Below are positions 1-12,989 of a stretch of 64,000 nucleotides of DNA, one piece after another. The translations under genes and the position numbers were made by a program. The DNA comes from Ovis canadensis (lineage: Eukaryota > Chordata > Mammalia > Artiodactyla > Bovidae), in NCBI RefSeq assembly GCF_042477335.2, contig NC_091256.1:45525001-45589000 (forward strand), read 5' to 3'. The notes under the pieces were generated by a model that saw nothing but the letters and a program-made list of their open reading frames with translations, was not told the origin of the DNA and made no database searches. Position 1 is the first letter of the stretch. Every line of letters begins with the position of its first letter.

Positions 1-879
1 TGTCGTCTTCTGCAAGATTAAAAAAAAAAAAAAAAGTGAGAAGAGGACTCAAATATTACAATATTATACCCTTGAATTGTATTCAAGAATTTTTTCTGGA
101 ATAAAAAATGCTTGACTCATATGAAAGTGCACACTTGTTCCTTGACTATGCTAACCCAGATCTTCTGGGCTTCTAGACAAAAAGAACACAGATTTACAGC
201 GCCCACATGCACAAGCTAATCATCAGACTTTCTCACAGCACTGCCACATGACAAAAGAAAGTGAAGTAATGAAGACACGTTGGGAAAACGTAAGTCAAGG
301 CTTTTACACCATTAAAACTAACTTTCCATTATAAAGGGTACAACTTTATCAACCCCATTTAGTGAGATTTACTTCTATTTGGGGCTGACTCACACTAGCT
401 TTAACAGCTAAGCCCAGTGGTATCTCCCGTACAGCATAATGACTCCTAGAAACCAACAGAGGATAAAAACAAGAATAGATGAAAGTAGTAGAACAGACGC
501 TTCACTAAAATGCAGAAATTCTTAAAAGAAAAATATAGTCTACTGTAAAAATACTAGATTCTGTTGAGTTAAATATGAAAGATACAATTTCAATTAAAAG
601 TACTAAAAGAATAAAAATAGAGTACATCACTTTTCAACTAGAAATAAGGGACAACAATAAGAGTGGAAGAAACAATCAACCCAGAAATCAAACAAGGTGG
701 GAGGTATATATTAGTAATTAAGAGCAAGGTAAAAAGAATAAAACTACAGTTTTAAAAATGACAAAGACTGATGGAATCGATTAAAACAATTACAGTGATG
801 TGTTCTTCATAAAAGACAAACTTAAAACCAATGACACAGTAAAAGTCAACAGAAAAAGAAATTAGAAACATACAAAAGA
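1..879. other. EXO1 intron, no gene recognised
   Basis: AT-rich intron. An A-run is at 19-35. The part after about 560 may be a diverged extension of the L1 fragment that becomes recognisable near 880. No coding exon was seen on either strand. Confidence 0.5.
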
Positions 880-1740
880 AAATTGTTATGGCTGTATTAA
901 CATCAGACATAATAGACTTTAGAACAAAAAAGCACAGAAATTTAAAAAGTCAGTGCATATTGTTCTAATATGCCAAAAAAAATAACAAATTCTAAACCTG
1001 AATGCTACCGATAAAATAGCTTCAAAACAAACAAAGCAGGAAAAAAAAATGGACAGAACTACAAGGGAACTGACAATTCCGCTATTATAGTGAAATTTTA
1101 ACATACTTTTCTTAGTAATTGATGGATTCAGTAAAGTGAAAGTTGCTTAGTTGTGTCTGACTCTTTGTGACTCCATGGACTATAGCCAGTCAGGCTCCTC
1201 TGTTTATAGAATTCTCCAGGCCAGAATACTGGAGTGGGTAGCTGTTCCCTTCTCCAGGGGATCTTCCCAACCCAGGGATCGACCCCAGGTCTCCTGCATT
1301 GCAGGCGGATTCTTTACTGTCTGAGTCACCAGGGAAGCCCAAGAATACTGGAGTGGGTAGCCTATCCCTTTTCCAGGGGATCTTCCTGAGCCAGGAATCG
1401 TACTGGGGTCTCCTCCATTGCAGGTAGATTGTTTACCAGCTGAGCTACCAGGGAAGCTCATTAAGTAGGATTAAGTAGACACACATTTAAAAAAACATTC
1501 AAAAAATCAATAAGGATATGTAAGATTTGAACACAACCAATAAGCTTGATTTACTGGACAGACATAAAACTATCCACACAATAACTGAGGAATACACATT
1601 CCTTTCCAGCATATGTGGAACATTTAAGGAAATCAATTTAGGTACGAGTTTAAAACAAGCCTCGACAAACTAAAACAAAAGAGAAACTTGCATCATAGAG
1701 ACCACGATGTCAGACCTTAAATAATTACGTTAAGGTATCA
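880..1740 (+). mobile_element. Old L1 fragment (ORF2 endonuclease region)
   Basis: The sequence matches L1 ORF2, for example a degraded 'ataatagactttaga' stretch before the SINE and 'gaatacacattcctttcc' after it. It is split by the SINE at 1131-1462, so the L1 is older. No intact ORF remains. It ends close to the EXO1 exon donor. Confidence 0.7.
1131..1462 (-). mobile_element. Bov-tA-type SINE with two tRNA-derived heads
   Basis: An antisense Bov-A body is followed by two successive tRNA-Glu-derived heads, each ending in 'accagggaagc'. This dimeric form resembles ART2A-type ruminant SINEs. Confidence 0.85.
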
Positions 1741-1744
1741 CTTA

Positions 1745-2429
<685 letters not shown>

Positions 2430-3575
2430 CCCCCAGTGCAGGATGCAAACAAGAATCATGTATCACATTTAGATTTTTATTCTGGCAAGACAATTAAAAT
2501 CACTATGTATAGGTTCATTCCAGGGTCACAAGGATGGTTCAACACATGTAAATCAAACAAGGTGATACATCATATCAACAAAAGAAAAGACAAAAACCAC
2601 ATGATCATCTCAATAGACACAGAAAAAAAATTTGACAAAATTCAACATCCATTCATGATAAAAACCCTTATGAAAGTGGGTAAAGAGGGAACATATCTCA
2701 ACATAATACAAAGTTATTTATGACAAACCCACAGCCAATATAATACTCAACAGTGAAAGCTCAAAGCCTTCCCACTAAAATCTGGAACAAAACAAGGATA
2801 TCCTCTCTCACCACTTCTCTTCAACATAATACTGGAGGTCTTATCCACAGCAATCAGATAAGAAAAAGAAATAAAATGTATTTAAATTGGTAGTGAAAAC
2901 ATGATACTATGTATAGAAAACCCTCAAGTCTCCGCACATAAACCACTGGAACTGATAAAGGAACTTAGCAAGGTAGCAGGATACAAGATTAACATACAAA
3001 ATCGGTTGCATTCTTTTATATTAACAATGAAATGGCAGAAAGGGAATGTAAACAAACAATCCCTTTTGAAACACTTAGGAATAAATCTCACCAAAGAGGT
3101 GAAAGACATATGCTGAGAAGTATACAATATTAAAAGGAAATTGAAGATGATTCAAAGAATGGAAAGATATCCCATGCTCTTTGATTGGAAGAATTAATAT
3201 TGTTAAAATGGCATATGACCCAAAGCAACCTATGGATTTAATGCAATATCTATGAAAATACCAATGACATTTTCCCCAAAACTAGAGTAAATAATCCTAA
3301 AACTTAAATGGAACCATAAAAGACCTAGAATTGCCAAAGCAATCTTGAGGAAAAAGAAAACACAACAAAGCAGGAAGCTCCTGCTTAACTTCCTGACTTC
3401 ACACAATACTGCAAAGCTATAGTAATCAAAACATGGTACCACCACAAAAACAGGCACACGGATGAATGGAATAAAATACACAGCCCAAGAATAAACTCAC
3501 ACACCTCTGGACAGCTGATCTTCAACAAAGGAGGCAATATAGAAAACAGACTTATGGTTGCCAGAGGCTGGACCC
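2430..3575 (+). mobile_element. L1 fragment (ORF2 reverse transcriptase to 3' end)
   Basis: The translation around 2560-2720 gives L1 reverse transcriptase text such as HINKRKDKNHMIISIDTEK. ORF2 C-terminal sequence follows with frameshifts, and the 3' part ends near 'cttatggttgccagaggctgg'. It is inactive. Confidence 0.85.
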
Positions 3576-3778
3576 GTGGAGTTCATTTCTGATAATAAAA
3601 GATATTCCCTGTACTCTGGATAGCTCTTTCAGTTACTCAAAAATATTAGAATCCTTAACAAATACCAATAAATAGGAGATAAAGTTCTCCTCCTAGGGAA
3701 GAGAATTAAAAGAGACACTGAAGGCAGCACTGAAAAACTTGCAGTTTTGAACTATTACTGCTACTGCTCAAATTCAGT

Positions 3779-3933
3779 TCAGTTCAGTCACTCAGTCATG
3801 TCCGACTCTTTGCAACTCCATGGACTGCAGCACGCCAGGCTTCCCTGTCCATCACCAACTCCCTGAGCTTACTCAAACTCATGTCCATTGAGTCGGTGAT
3901 GCCATCCAACAATCTCATCCTCTGTCGTCCCAT
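3779..3933 (-). mobile_element. BovB LINE, 5'-truncated 3' end
   Basis: This is an antisense BovB 3' tail starting with the ttcagttcagtcactcag terminus. It is flanked by an 11-bp target-site duplication, TCAAATTCAGT, at 3768-3778 and 3934-3944; the left copy overlaps the repeat's own terminal cag-ttcag units. Confidence 0.85.
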
Positions 3934-3944
3934 TCAAATTCAGT

Positions 3945-4956
<1,012 letters not shown>

Positions 4957-4960
4957 TTAA

Positions 4961-5564
4961 CTATATGATATAAAAACAGAAAGGGAAAACAGCAAAATTT
5001 AAAGCAAAATATATTTACACCAAAGTTTTGGAAAAATAAAAACAGCTTGGAAATTGATATAGCAACTGTTATTGTTCAGATATTTGAGAATCACTGCTTT
5101 TAATGAAAAATAAAACAAACAATTCTAGGACTAAAGCTGTACTTTTTTAGGACTGAAATTTACCACCATCAGAATGCTTTATTCCAAGCAACAAACATTC
5201 TGTAAATAAGCAGTGGTGGTGCCCAAGGGCAACTCCATCAGACTCTCTGAAAACTATCCCCAAATAAGGAGAAACTGCATCTGCTGTCCAATTAGTTTCA
5301 AGAAAAATGTTTTAGCTTTCCACCCTCTTCCATCCAAGTTGTAGCCCCAAGCCTCCTTTCTATACAGAAACCTGTAGCTGCCAGTCCTTTCCCAAGCAAC
5401 TACTGTCCCCTTCTCTAAGCCCAGGACAAAAACTGAGCAGTTGCTTAGCATTTCCTAAAATAAATCTCTCCCAAGAGATAAGTCTGGGAGGAAAAGAAGA
5501 ATGTACAAGATCAAAAGACAGACTCAGGCTGTTGATACCCTGTATCAAAGTTCTGATAGTCTAG
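4961..5564. other. EXO1 intron 1, unassigned stretch
   Basis: Apart from the pyrimidine tract at the EXO1 acceptor (minus strand, about 4962-4985), nothing was recognised. An additional non-coding 5'UTR exon could hide here. Confidence 0.4.
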
Positions 5565-5728
5565 TACAGCAGTTTTCAAATTTCAGTTCTTCCTACAGTC
5601 TAAATTCCACTCCTAGGGACTATGATTCACTAGTCCTCGAGTGAGGTGGGAATTCTGAATTTCAAACAAGGCAGGTCATTTGGATGCAGGCGGTCCTCAC
5701 ACCACAATTTATGAAAAACAATTAGCCT
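5565..5728 (+). mobile_element. MER5A-like DNA transposon (hAT-Charlie)
   Basis: It has the MER5A layout: a start close to 'cagcagttttcaaa', a central 'gaattctgaatttc' region, and a near-complementary end with 'ggtcctcacacca'. It is diverged. Confidence 0.6.
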
Positions 5729-5789
5729 ACCTCTCAGAGGTTCCTAAAAAGAGTTTTCTTTTTTTTTTTGAGGAAAATTGACATAGTAC

Positions 5790-6036
5790 ATGCTGGTGTT
5801 TAGTAGCCAAGTCGTGTCAGACTCTTTTGCGACCCCATGGGCAGCCAGGCTCCTCTGTCCATGGGATCTCAAGGCAAAAATACTGGAGTGGGTTGCCATT
5901 TCCTCCTCCAGGGTATCTTCCCCATTCAGTGATCGAACTCTCATCTCTTGTCTCCTGCACAGGCGGGTTCTTTACACTAGCGCCACCTGGGAATCCCCAA
6001 GGCGGATTCTTTACCACTGAGCTACCAGGGAAGCCC
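5790..6036 (-). mobile_element. Bov-tA SINE with partial second tRNA head
   Basis: Antisense Bov-tA with the usual 'tactggagtgggttgccatt' core, followed by a full tRNA-derived head and a short second head. A probable imperfect target duplication (gacatagta / gacataata) flanks it. Confidence 0.85.
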
Positions 6037-6646
6037 GACATAATATATATATTTCGTGAAACTTACAAGTTTCTCCTAAATGTTTCCTCTTTAGCACAAT
6101 GAAACAATGGAGGAGATCGGGGATTTTAGGCACAAAGCGTCCTCAGGGGACCTCCCGCGGCACCAGGTAGTACTGACAGCACAACGTCATCGCTCCATTC
6201 CTTCTCTCACGAAGTGGAAGGAGGGCCCACACGCCCTTTCCAGAAGACACGTTCCTTTGGCCTGCACAACGTGAAGAATATACTTGTCAAGCATTTGGAA
6301 GGTGGGAGGTTGCAGGTAAAACTGCCCTGGTAGCTTCCGCAAGAAAACGAAAGGACCCTCCTTCAGTCAGCCAAACCGCAGCCCTGGTCTGGCTGAGCGC
6401 GCTCCCCTGGCCCATACACCCCCGCACCGTCCCCCAGGGCCGCTGCAGGGTCTAGTAACTTGCCAGATCGTCCTCTTCTGCCTCTAAGACCCGGGATCCC
6501 AAGGGCAGGAGCGGGGACCAGCCCGGATCCACCGCTTGCTGTGCACAGCCGGCTCCGCTTGCTTCCCGTGGAGGTCCCTCCTCTCCCGTTCGTCCGATGG
6601 CAGCTGGGTGCGGACTCAGAAGCCCAAGGCCACGGCCCCCACTCAC

Positions 6647-6745
6647 CTGGGCCGCAGCGCGCCAGCCCGCTGCGCCGAAAGAAGCAGGGAAGCAGCGCAG
6701 CACGGAGGGCCGGACTTTTCAATTTGCGCGGGATGGCCCGAGACT
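6647..6745 (-). other. EXO1: EXO1 probable non-coding first exon
   Basis: Within the CpG island a strong minus-strand donor, CCAG|GTGAGT, lies at 6650-6641, so an exon would end at 6647. The next good acceptor in the right direction is at 4962-4961, just before the EXO1 ATG. The right-hand boundary (transcription start) is only estimated from the GC-box and CRE placement. Extra 5'UTR exons between here and 4960 cannot be excluded. Confidence 0.5.
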
Positions 6746-6770
6746 CCGCCCAGAAGAAGTGACGTCAGCT
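6720..6770 (-). promoter_or_regulatory. EXO1 core promoter motifs
   Basis: A perfect palindromic CRE (TGACGTCA) is at 6760-6767. A GC box (gggcgg on the minus strand) is at 6746-6751, and an E2F-like tttgcgcg is at 6723-6730. There is no TATA box. This arrangement suits a cell-cycle-regulated DNA repair gene. The motifs are read directly from the sequence; their use is inferred. Confidence 0.55.
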
Positions 6771-7370
6771 CCTCTGCGACGTCTGCTCCGCTTCCCACGG
6801 CTTCCCGCTTCCGGCCTGAGTCACCAGGTCCTGGCCACCTGGATGCCTGCTGCCGCCACCGCAGTCAGCCCCTGGACTCCGAAGCGTCCTTATGGAGGGG
6901 TGAGCGGAGCTGGCTTAGCTGCCTTACTAGGCATGGCTCCGGGAAGGTGCGTTGAGTTCGTTTTCCTGATGGAGTCGTGGATCTCTCCCAATTGCGGCCT
7001 CAGGTCGCTGAAGCTGGGAGAACGCCGCCCTGTGTTTATGTTGAGGTTTCTCAACTTAAAAAGGGTCCTGGCTGGAATTGTCCCTAGAGCTTGCGTTGTG
7101 GGGCTTACCCTGGCTCTTAACAGGCGCTGCACGTCGGTTCCAGGGACACAGAAAATGCAACTTGAGGTATATATTCCTTGGGCCCTTCCTGTAGACTTCC
7201 GGAAAGGGAGGAAGCGCTTACTAAGTAATTTAATTGATAAGTGACAGAGAGTCTTTACTTAACCTGACTGGACGGGCTCCTCTGCCCTCTTCTCAACTAG
7301 GACTCAACCTTGGTCTATAAAGACTTGAACAAACAGTAACATAATTTGTAACATCAAGTCCACATCCTTT

Positions 7371-7577
7371 GGGCTTCCCTGGTGGCTCTGGTGAAGAACC
7401 TGCTTGCCAGTGCGGGAGACACGGGTTCCATCCCTAGGTCGGGAAGATCCTCTGGAGAAAGAAATGGCAACCCTCTCCAGTATTATTGCCTGGAAAATCC
7501 ATGGACAGAGGAGTCTGGCGGGCTACAGTCTATGCAGTCGCAAAAGAGTGGAACCCGACTTAGCAGCTGAACAACTA
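7371..7577 (+). mobile_element. Bov-tA SINE
   Basis: Sense orientation, starting gggcttccctggtggct. An 8-bp target duplication, CCACATCC, flanks it at about 7360 and 7581. It lies just upstream of the EXO1 promoter. Confidence 0.9.
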
Positions 7578-7587
7578 CCACCACATC

Positions 7588-8863
7588 CCTTAGGTCACCC
7601 CAGCCCCACTTGAAGTGCGTAACTGAAAAAGCTCAAGGCTACCAAAAGAATTCAGCATTTGTTCCCGTCAACATCCAAAGACAAGATCTCTATCCCCAGG
7701 GTCTCTAAGAAGGGAGGAGGTTAACTCCCATAAATTCTGGTTAGCAGTCTCAGGTCAGTTCTCCAGTTCTCCTTCCCATTCTGTTTTGTTTTTCACTCCT
7801 GACTCTACTGAATCACCGCGCGCGCGCACACACACACACACACCTATTTTCTCTTGAAACTGCCCAGTCACTTCTGTATAAATCCAAGGTGAGTTCACTT
7901 CATGATTGACACTTTTCCTTATTGCAGTGTATTACTGACTGAAGTCTGTCCTAACTACCTTACCTAGTTTCCTGCTTTATCTTTGGCCTGGAGAAACTAA
8001 CCAAGCAGTCATGAAAATGGGTTATGGTGCATAGACTTTAAAGACATTTTTTATTTTGGCAGCCACATGGGGTGAAACTTCAAGTCCTCATGATACTCTG
8101 GGCCTGATTACTGTCCTCTTAGGAATATTGCAGAAAAAGAAATTGGAAAGAACCTTAGGTTAGACCACAGAGTATACTCTTGGCCCAGGGATGGGCATGA
8201 GTGATAAATTCAGACTCAATTTAAGGAGTTAAAGAGAAAAAGTGATTTTTAAAAATGCTCCCATTTTGACTGCTCCCACTCTGCATGTTTTTCCTCATAC
8301 TTCTTTTTAAAGTCTTTTCATGATGAATCTAACATCTATCATGTCAACATACTACCTTATAAATTGTTGGAAAGGTGCCACTTGGGGGAAATATGCTAAG
8401 TGGGAATGTGGCTACCTCCCCCAGGTCTAGTCTTAATAGCTGAGGCTAGGAGAGGAGGTCAGAAAAACGATCTTCCTTTGTGGTTCCAACACCTGTACAG
8501 TGGTAGACCTCACTCTGGATCAGCTTGGAGCTGCCTGTAGTGAAAGGTGGGGGACAGTTCCAAACTGTAGTAAGTGGAAAAGAGTTCTAAATGTAGGGGG
8601 GATGACGGGAGGGATAAGGGTGGGTCTTAGAAAGGAGCCCAAACATCAAAAATGTGCCCACTGCATCATGAGACTTGACAGATTACTACCCTACGAACAA
8701 GCCATTTCTTTATTACTAGTTTGATTCCAAAGGTTCTAGACAGGACCCTTGGCTATAGTGTTTAAAAACTAAAGAAGAAAATATCAGTTAACAATGATTT
8801 TCTAAACAGAATATTTTTACACTTTGGGAAGGTAAAACCATTTGAATCAGTTCATGCAGTTAC
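7588..8863. other. Intergenic stretch between EXO1 and WDR64
   Basis: No gene or repeat family recognised apart from the simple repeat at 7817-7843. A 74-codon plus-strand frame at 8500-8724 has no recognisable homology. Confidence 0.4.
7817..7843. repeat. (CG)n-(CA)n simple repeat
   Basis: A cgcgcgcgcg run passes directly into a (CA)n run. The alternating purine-pyrimidine tract is potentially Z-DNA-forming. Confidence 0.9.
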
Positions 8864-8915
8864 TATTGGGTTGGCCAGAAAGTTTGGGTATTTCCATAAC
8901 ATCAGTGCATGCCTT
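8864..8915. mobile_element. Mariner-type terminal fragment
   Basis: 'tattgggttggccagaaag' followed by 'tatttccataac' matches the terminal repeat of mariner-derived elements common in ruminants. Only one end is seen. Confidence 0.6.
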
Positions 8916-9309
8916 AGGTGTGCCTGTCCGTACTAGGTGATATGGGGAACACAAAGAACTGGTTACTGTCTTTAAGCAAGTTTCTGTACACAAAACATAT
9001 TCATCAAAAAGTAAAATCACAAATCATGAAGATGTGTTCATAATTCTGAACTGAGTGGCACAGACCACACAATTATTCAGCTTAAGATTCAGTTGTCTTA
9101 ACAGCTCTCTGAAGTCTTTCCTGACACCTGCCCAAAGATCCTGTGATGACCTCTGCCTTGACCCTTCTCATACTATTTTATTTGACTTTGTCCCCCAGAT
9201 TTACCAGATAATAATATAGGCCCAGTTACATTTGAATTTCAGGTAAACAGATATTTTTTTAGTACAAGTATGCCTAGTGCAATATTTGAAACATTCTAAA
9301 AAAGTTTGC

Positions 9310-9979
9310 TATGAAAATGGCATCTGGTCCCATCACTTCATGGGAAATAGATGGGGAAACAGTGGAAACAGTGTCAGACTATATTTTTGCGCTCCCAAAT
9401 CACTGCAGATGGTGATTGCAGCCATGAAATTAAAAGATGCTTACTCCTTGGAAGAAAAGTTATGACCAACCTAGATAGCATATTCAAAAGCAGAGACATT
9501 ACTTTGCCAACAAAGGTCCATCTAGTCAAGGCTATGGTTTTTCCTGTGGTCATGTAGGGATGTGAGAGTTGGATGATGAAGAAAGCTGAGCGCCGAGGAA
9601 CTGATGCTTTTGAACTGTGGTGTTGGAGAAGACTCTTGAGAGTCCCCTGGACTGCAAGGAGATCCAACCAGTCCATTCTAAAGGAGATCAGCCCTGGGAT
9701 TTCTTTGGAGGGAATGATGCTAAAGCTGAAACTCCAGTACTTGGCCACCTCATGCGAAGAGTTGACTCTTTGGAAAAGACTCTGTTGCTGGGAGGGATTG
9801 GGGGCAGGAGGAGAAGGGGACGACAGAGGATGAGATGACTGGATGGCATCACTGACTCGATGGACGTGAGTCTGGGTGAACTCCGGGAGTTGGTGATGGA
9901 CAGGGAGGCCTGGCGCGCTGCGATTCATGGGGTCGCAAAGAGTTGGACACGACTGAGCGACTGAATTGAACTGAACTGA
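9310..9979 (+). mobile_element. BovB LINE, 5'-truncated
   Basis: Sense BovB from the ORF2 region encoding ITSWEIDGE through to the 3' end 'gaattgaactgaactgaa'. ORF2 is broken by substitutions and frameshifts. Confidence 0.92.
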
Positions 9980-10387
9980 AAAATATTTCCACGTTTTATC
10001 TGAAATTCAGATGCACCTGCACAACTGTGTACATAGCACATCTTCATCCATTCACCCATCAGTAGACACTTGGGTTGTTTTCACATCCTAGCTATTGTAA
10101 ATAATGCCGTAATGAACATAGGGGTGCATATAATTTTCAAATTAGTGTTTTCAGATTCTTTGAATAAATACCCAGAAGTGGAATTGCTGGGTCATGTGAT
10201 ATTCCTAGTTTTAGTTTTTTGAGGAATCTGCATACTATTTTACATAGTGGCTGCACCAATAGTGTAAAAATTTTCTTTTTCTCCCACATTCTCTCCAGTA
10301 TTTCTTATCTTTTTGATAATAGGCATTCTTAATAGAAGTGAGGTGATTTGTCATGGTGGTTTTGGTTTGCATTTCTGTAATAATAAG

Positions 10388-10690
10388 TGTGCTTGAAAAT
10401 CTTTTCATGTGCTTGTTTGACATTTTATATCTTCTTTGGGAAAAATGTCTGTTCATATCCTCTGCCTATTTTTGTATTGTTTAGATTTCTTTTTATGTTG
10501 AGTTGAATGAGTTATATATATATATATACATATACATACACCTATAAATTTAGGTATATAAATATATGCCTATATATATATTTATATTTAAATATATACC
10601 TATTTACCTATATGTGCTTGAACATCTTTTCATATGCTTGTTTGACATTTTATATCTTCTTTGGGAAAATGTCTATTCAGATCCTCTGCC
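10388..10690. repeat. 78-bp L1 segment duplicated around an AT-rich microsatellite
   Basis: Positions 10388-10466 and 10613-10690 are near-identical copies of one L1 segment (about 79 and 78 bp). The AT-rich tract at about 10513-10612 lies between them. Confidence 0.85.
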
Positions 10691-11040
10691 ATGAACATGG
10701 AATATCTTTACATTTATTTGGGTCTTTAATTTCTTTCATCAGTGCCTTATAGTTTTCTGCATACAGATCTTTTATGTCCCTGGTTAAATTTATTCCTAGA
10801 TATTTTATTGTTTTTGATGTAACTATAACTGGGATTATTTTTTTATTTCTCTTTTTGATAGTTTGTTATCAGTGTATAGGAATGCTAAAAACCTGTGTGT
10901 TGATTTTTTTAAACTGAAACTTGACTGAATTTATTTTAGCAGTTTTTTTGTGGAGTATTTAGAATTTTCTATGTATAGAACACTACATGTTTATGAAGGA
11001 TATTAGCCTATAATTTAACTTTTTTGGATTGCCTTTGCCA

Positions 11041-11236
11041 GTCCATGGGGTCGCTAAGAGTCGGGCATGACTGAGCGACTTCACTTTCACTTTTCACTTT
11101 GATGCATTGGAGAAGGAAATGGCAGCCCGCTCCAGTATTCTTGTCTGGAAAATCCATGAACAGAGGAGCATAGTGGGCTGCCGTCTATGGGGTTGGACAC
11201 GACTGAAGCAACTTAGCAGCAGTAGCAGCAGCAGTG
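11041..11236 (+). mobile_element. Bov-A2 SINE
   Basis: Part of one A unit is joined to a complete A unit ending 'cttagcagcagtagcagcag'. It lies inside, and is younger than, the surrounding L1. Confidence 0.85.
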
Positions 11237-12300
11237 TTTATATTGGGTTAATACTGATTTTGTAAAATGTGTTTGGAAGGGTTCCTTCCTCTTCAGTGTT
11301 TTAGAAGAGTTTTTAAAAGATAGGTATTAATTTTTTTGAATGTTTTATGGAATTTATTAATACCAGTGAAATCACTTGTTCTTGGGCTTCTGTTTGTTGG
11401 GAGTTTTTTACTATAGCTTCAATCTTGTTACAGTAATTGGTCTATTCAGATTTTCTATTGCTTCATGACTCAATCTGATAAGATAGTATGTTTCTAGAAA
11501 TGTATCCAGTTCTTGTGTATTGCCCAATTTGTTGGTGTATAATTGTTCATAATAGTCGGGTATCATCCTCCGTATTTCTGTGGTTATCAGTTGTAACATC
11601 CACTCTTTAATTTCTCATTTTATTTATTTAAGGCCTCTTTCTTTCTTAGTTAGTCTAGGTAAAGGTTCTTTTCAAAGAATTAGCTCTTAGTTTCACTGAT
11701 ACTTTAGTCTCTTTCATTTATTTCCACTTTGATGTTTGTTATTTACTTTCTTCTAATTTGGGCTTTGTTTGCTCTTCTTTTTTCTTCCTAGTTCTTTTAA
11801 GGGTAAAGTTAAATTATTTAGGATTTTTCTTGATTTTTGAGGTATCCTGTGCTGCTACAAACTTTCCTCTTAGAATAACTTTTGCTGCATTTATAAATTT
11901 TGATATGTCCTATTTCTGTGTTAATTTTCTCTAGATATTGGTAAAGTTTCTCCTTTTATTCTTTGATGACTCATTCATTATTATTCACTGTCCAGTAGCA
12001 TGTTGTTAGGTCTCCACATTTTTGTGTTTTTTTTTTTTCTTTTGATTGATTTCTAGTTTCATACTTTTGTGGTCAGAGAGATTGCTTGATGTGATTTCAG
12101 TCTTATTGAATTTACTGATACTCTTTTTGTGACCTAACAGGTGATGTATCTTGGAGAATGTTCCATGTACACTTGAGAAGGATGTGTATTCTGCTGATTT
12201 GGGATGGGATGAAGTATGTATATATTAAGTCTATATGATTTAATATCATTTGGGTCTACTTTTCTATATTGATTTTATGTCTGGATGACCACTGATATTT

Positions 12301-12979
12301 ATTCTCAGGTGTCCCCAACTTGGAGGGAGCAAAATCTGCTAGCTTGGAATAAATCTAATTATGTCATCCTAAAAGGTGCTAGGATATCACCCAAAATATT
12401 CTAGCCACACCCAGAAGGTTGGGTGGACTTGGCTTCAAAACTGGGCCAAATAGCAGATGGGATTTCAGGATATTATGAAATAAAAATAACCAGGATTTTG
12501 TGACCAACAGTATATCTTCCACAATAAATGAATCCAAGAATTCGTTTAAATTAGTATAAACAGTATAAGCTTTACCTGCATTTAAAAAGTTTATAATTTA
12601 ATTTGACTAAAAACAAACTTAGAAAATAACAAAGCAAACAAAACACAAGATATATAAGTGAATACTAATAAAAAATGGCATATGTCCAAGCTTGGCTTCA
12701 ACAGATTCTTTGGACACTCTGCTGAAGTGTGCATAGTCTGAAACAGCTCTGGTTAATATTTCTTTGTTGTTTGGTCCTGTATCAAAGTATTATATCCCTT
12801 ATTCTGTAATCTTGAATTTTCTGTATTAGTAGAGCTACTTAGTGATGACAGGCCATTCCTTTGGTGTCAGAATATTTTACCATCTCCTTCACCCTCCTAG
12901 TTTACTACTTTTAAACTCTGACCGCAAGTTAGGAGTGATCATATAGAATGATTAACAACAACAACAAAAATGATGTCTA
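12301..12979. other. Intergenic stretch, unassigned
   Basis: No confident repeat family or gene. Some minus-strand frames look open for a few codons but do not fit either gene. Confidence 0.4.
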
Positions 12980-12989
12980 GACCTTGCCT

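Larger units (their letters stand above)
6130..6980. promoter_or_regulatory. CpG island at the EXO1 5' end
   Basis: The region is strikingly richer in G+C and CpG than its surroundings, most densely at about 6380-6900. It covers the proposed EXO1 first exon and promoter. It is the only CpG island in the window. It could also drive divergent plus-strand transcription, but no spliced plus-strand gene was recognised. Confidence 0.85.
10005..12300 (-). mobile_element. L1 fragment (ORF2), antisense
   Basis: Antisense L1 ORF2 text includes 'ggaattgctgggtcatgtga' and 'tctttgaataaatacccaga'. It is interrupted by a Bov-A2 SINE (11041-11236) and an AT-rich repeat (10513-10612), with an internal deletion near 10690. 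Confidence 0.88.

Noticed and set aside
1204..1461. Many 60-110 codon frames with 'HSSILAWRIPW' or 'RQKYWSGLPF' type text
   Set aside because: Translations of Bov-tA and Bov-A2 SINEs in either strand, repeated throughout the window.
6597..7244. 215-codon plus-strand ORF across the CpG island
   Set aside because: Long open frames arise by chance in GC-rich DNA. It has no recognisable domain, overlaps the EXO1 promoter and first exon on the other strand, and shares the island with several other open frames.
9374..9928. 184-codon minus-strand ORF (and similar ones at 20437-21009, 25734-26072, 51162-51581)
   Set aside because: Antisense shadows of BovB ORF2; the same peptide text recurs wherever a BovB is present.
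12340..12440. Minus-strand KPSPPN-like frame considered as a WDR64 C-terminus
   Set aside because: It lies beyond the WDR64 poly(A) signal and is not needed once the terminal exon at 17098 is assigned.
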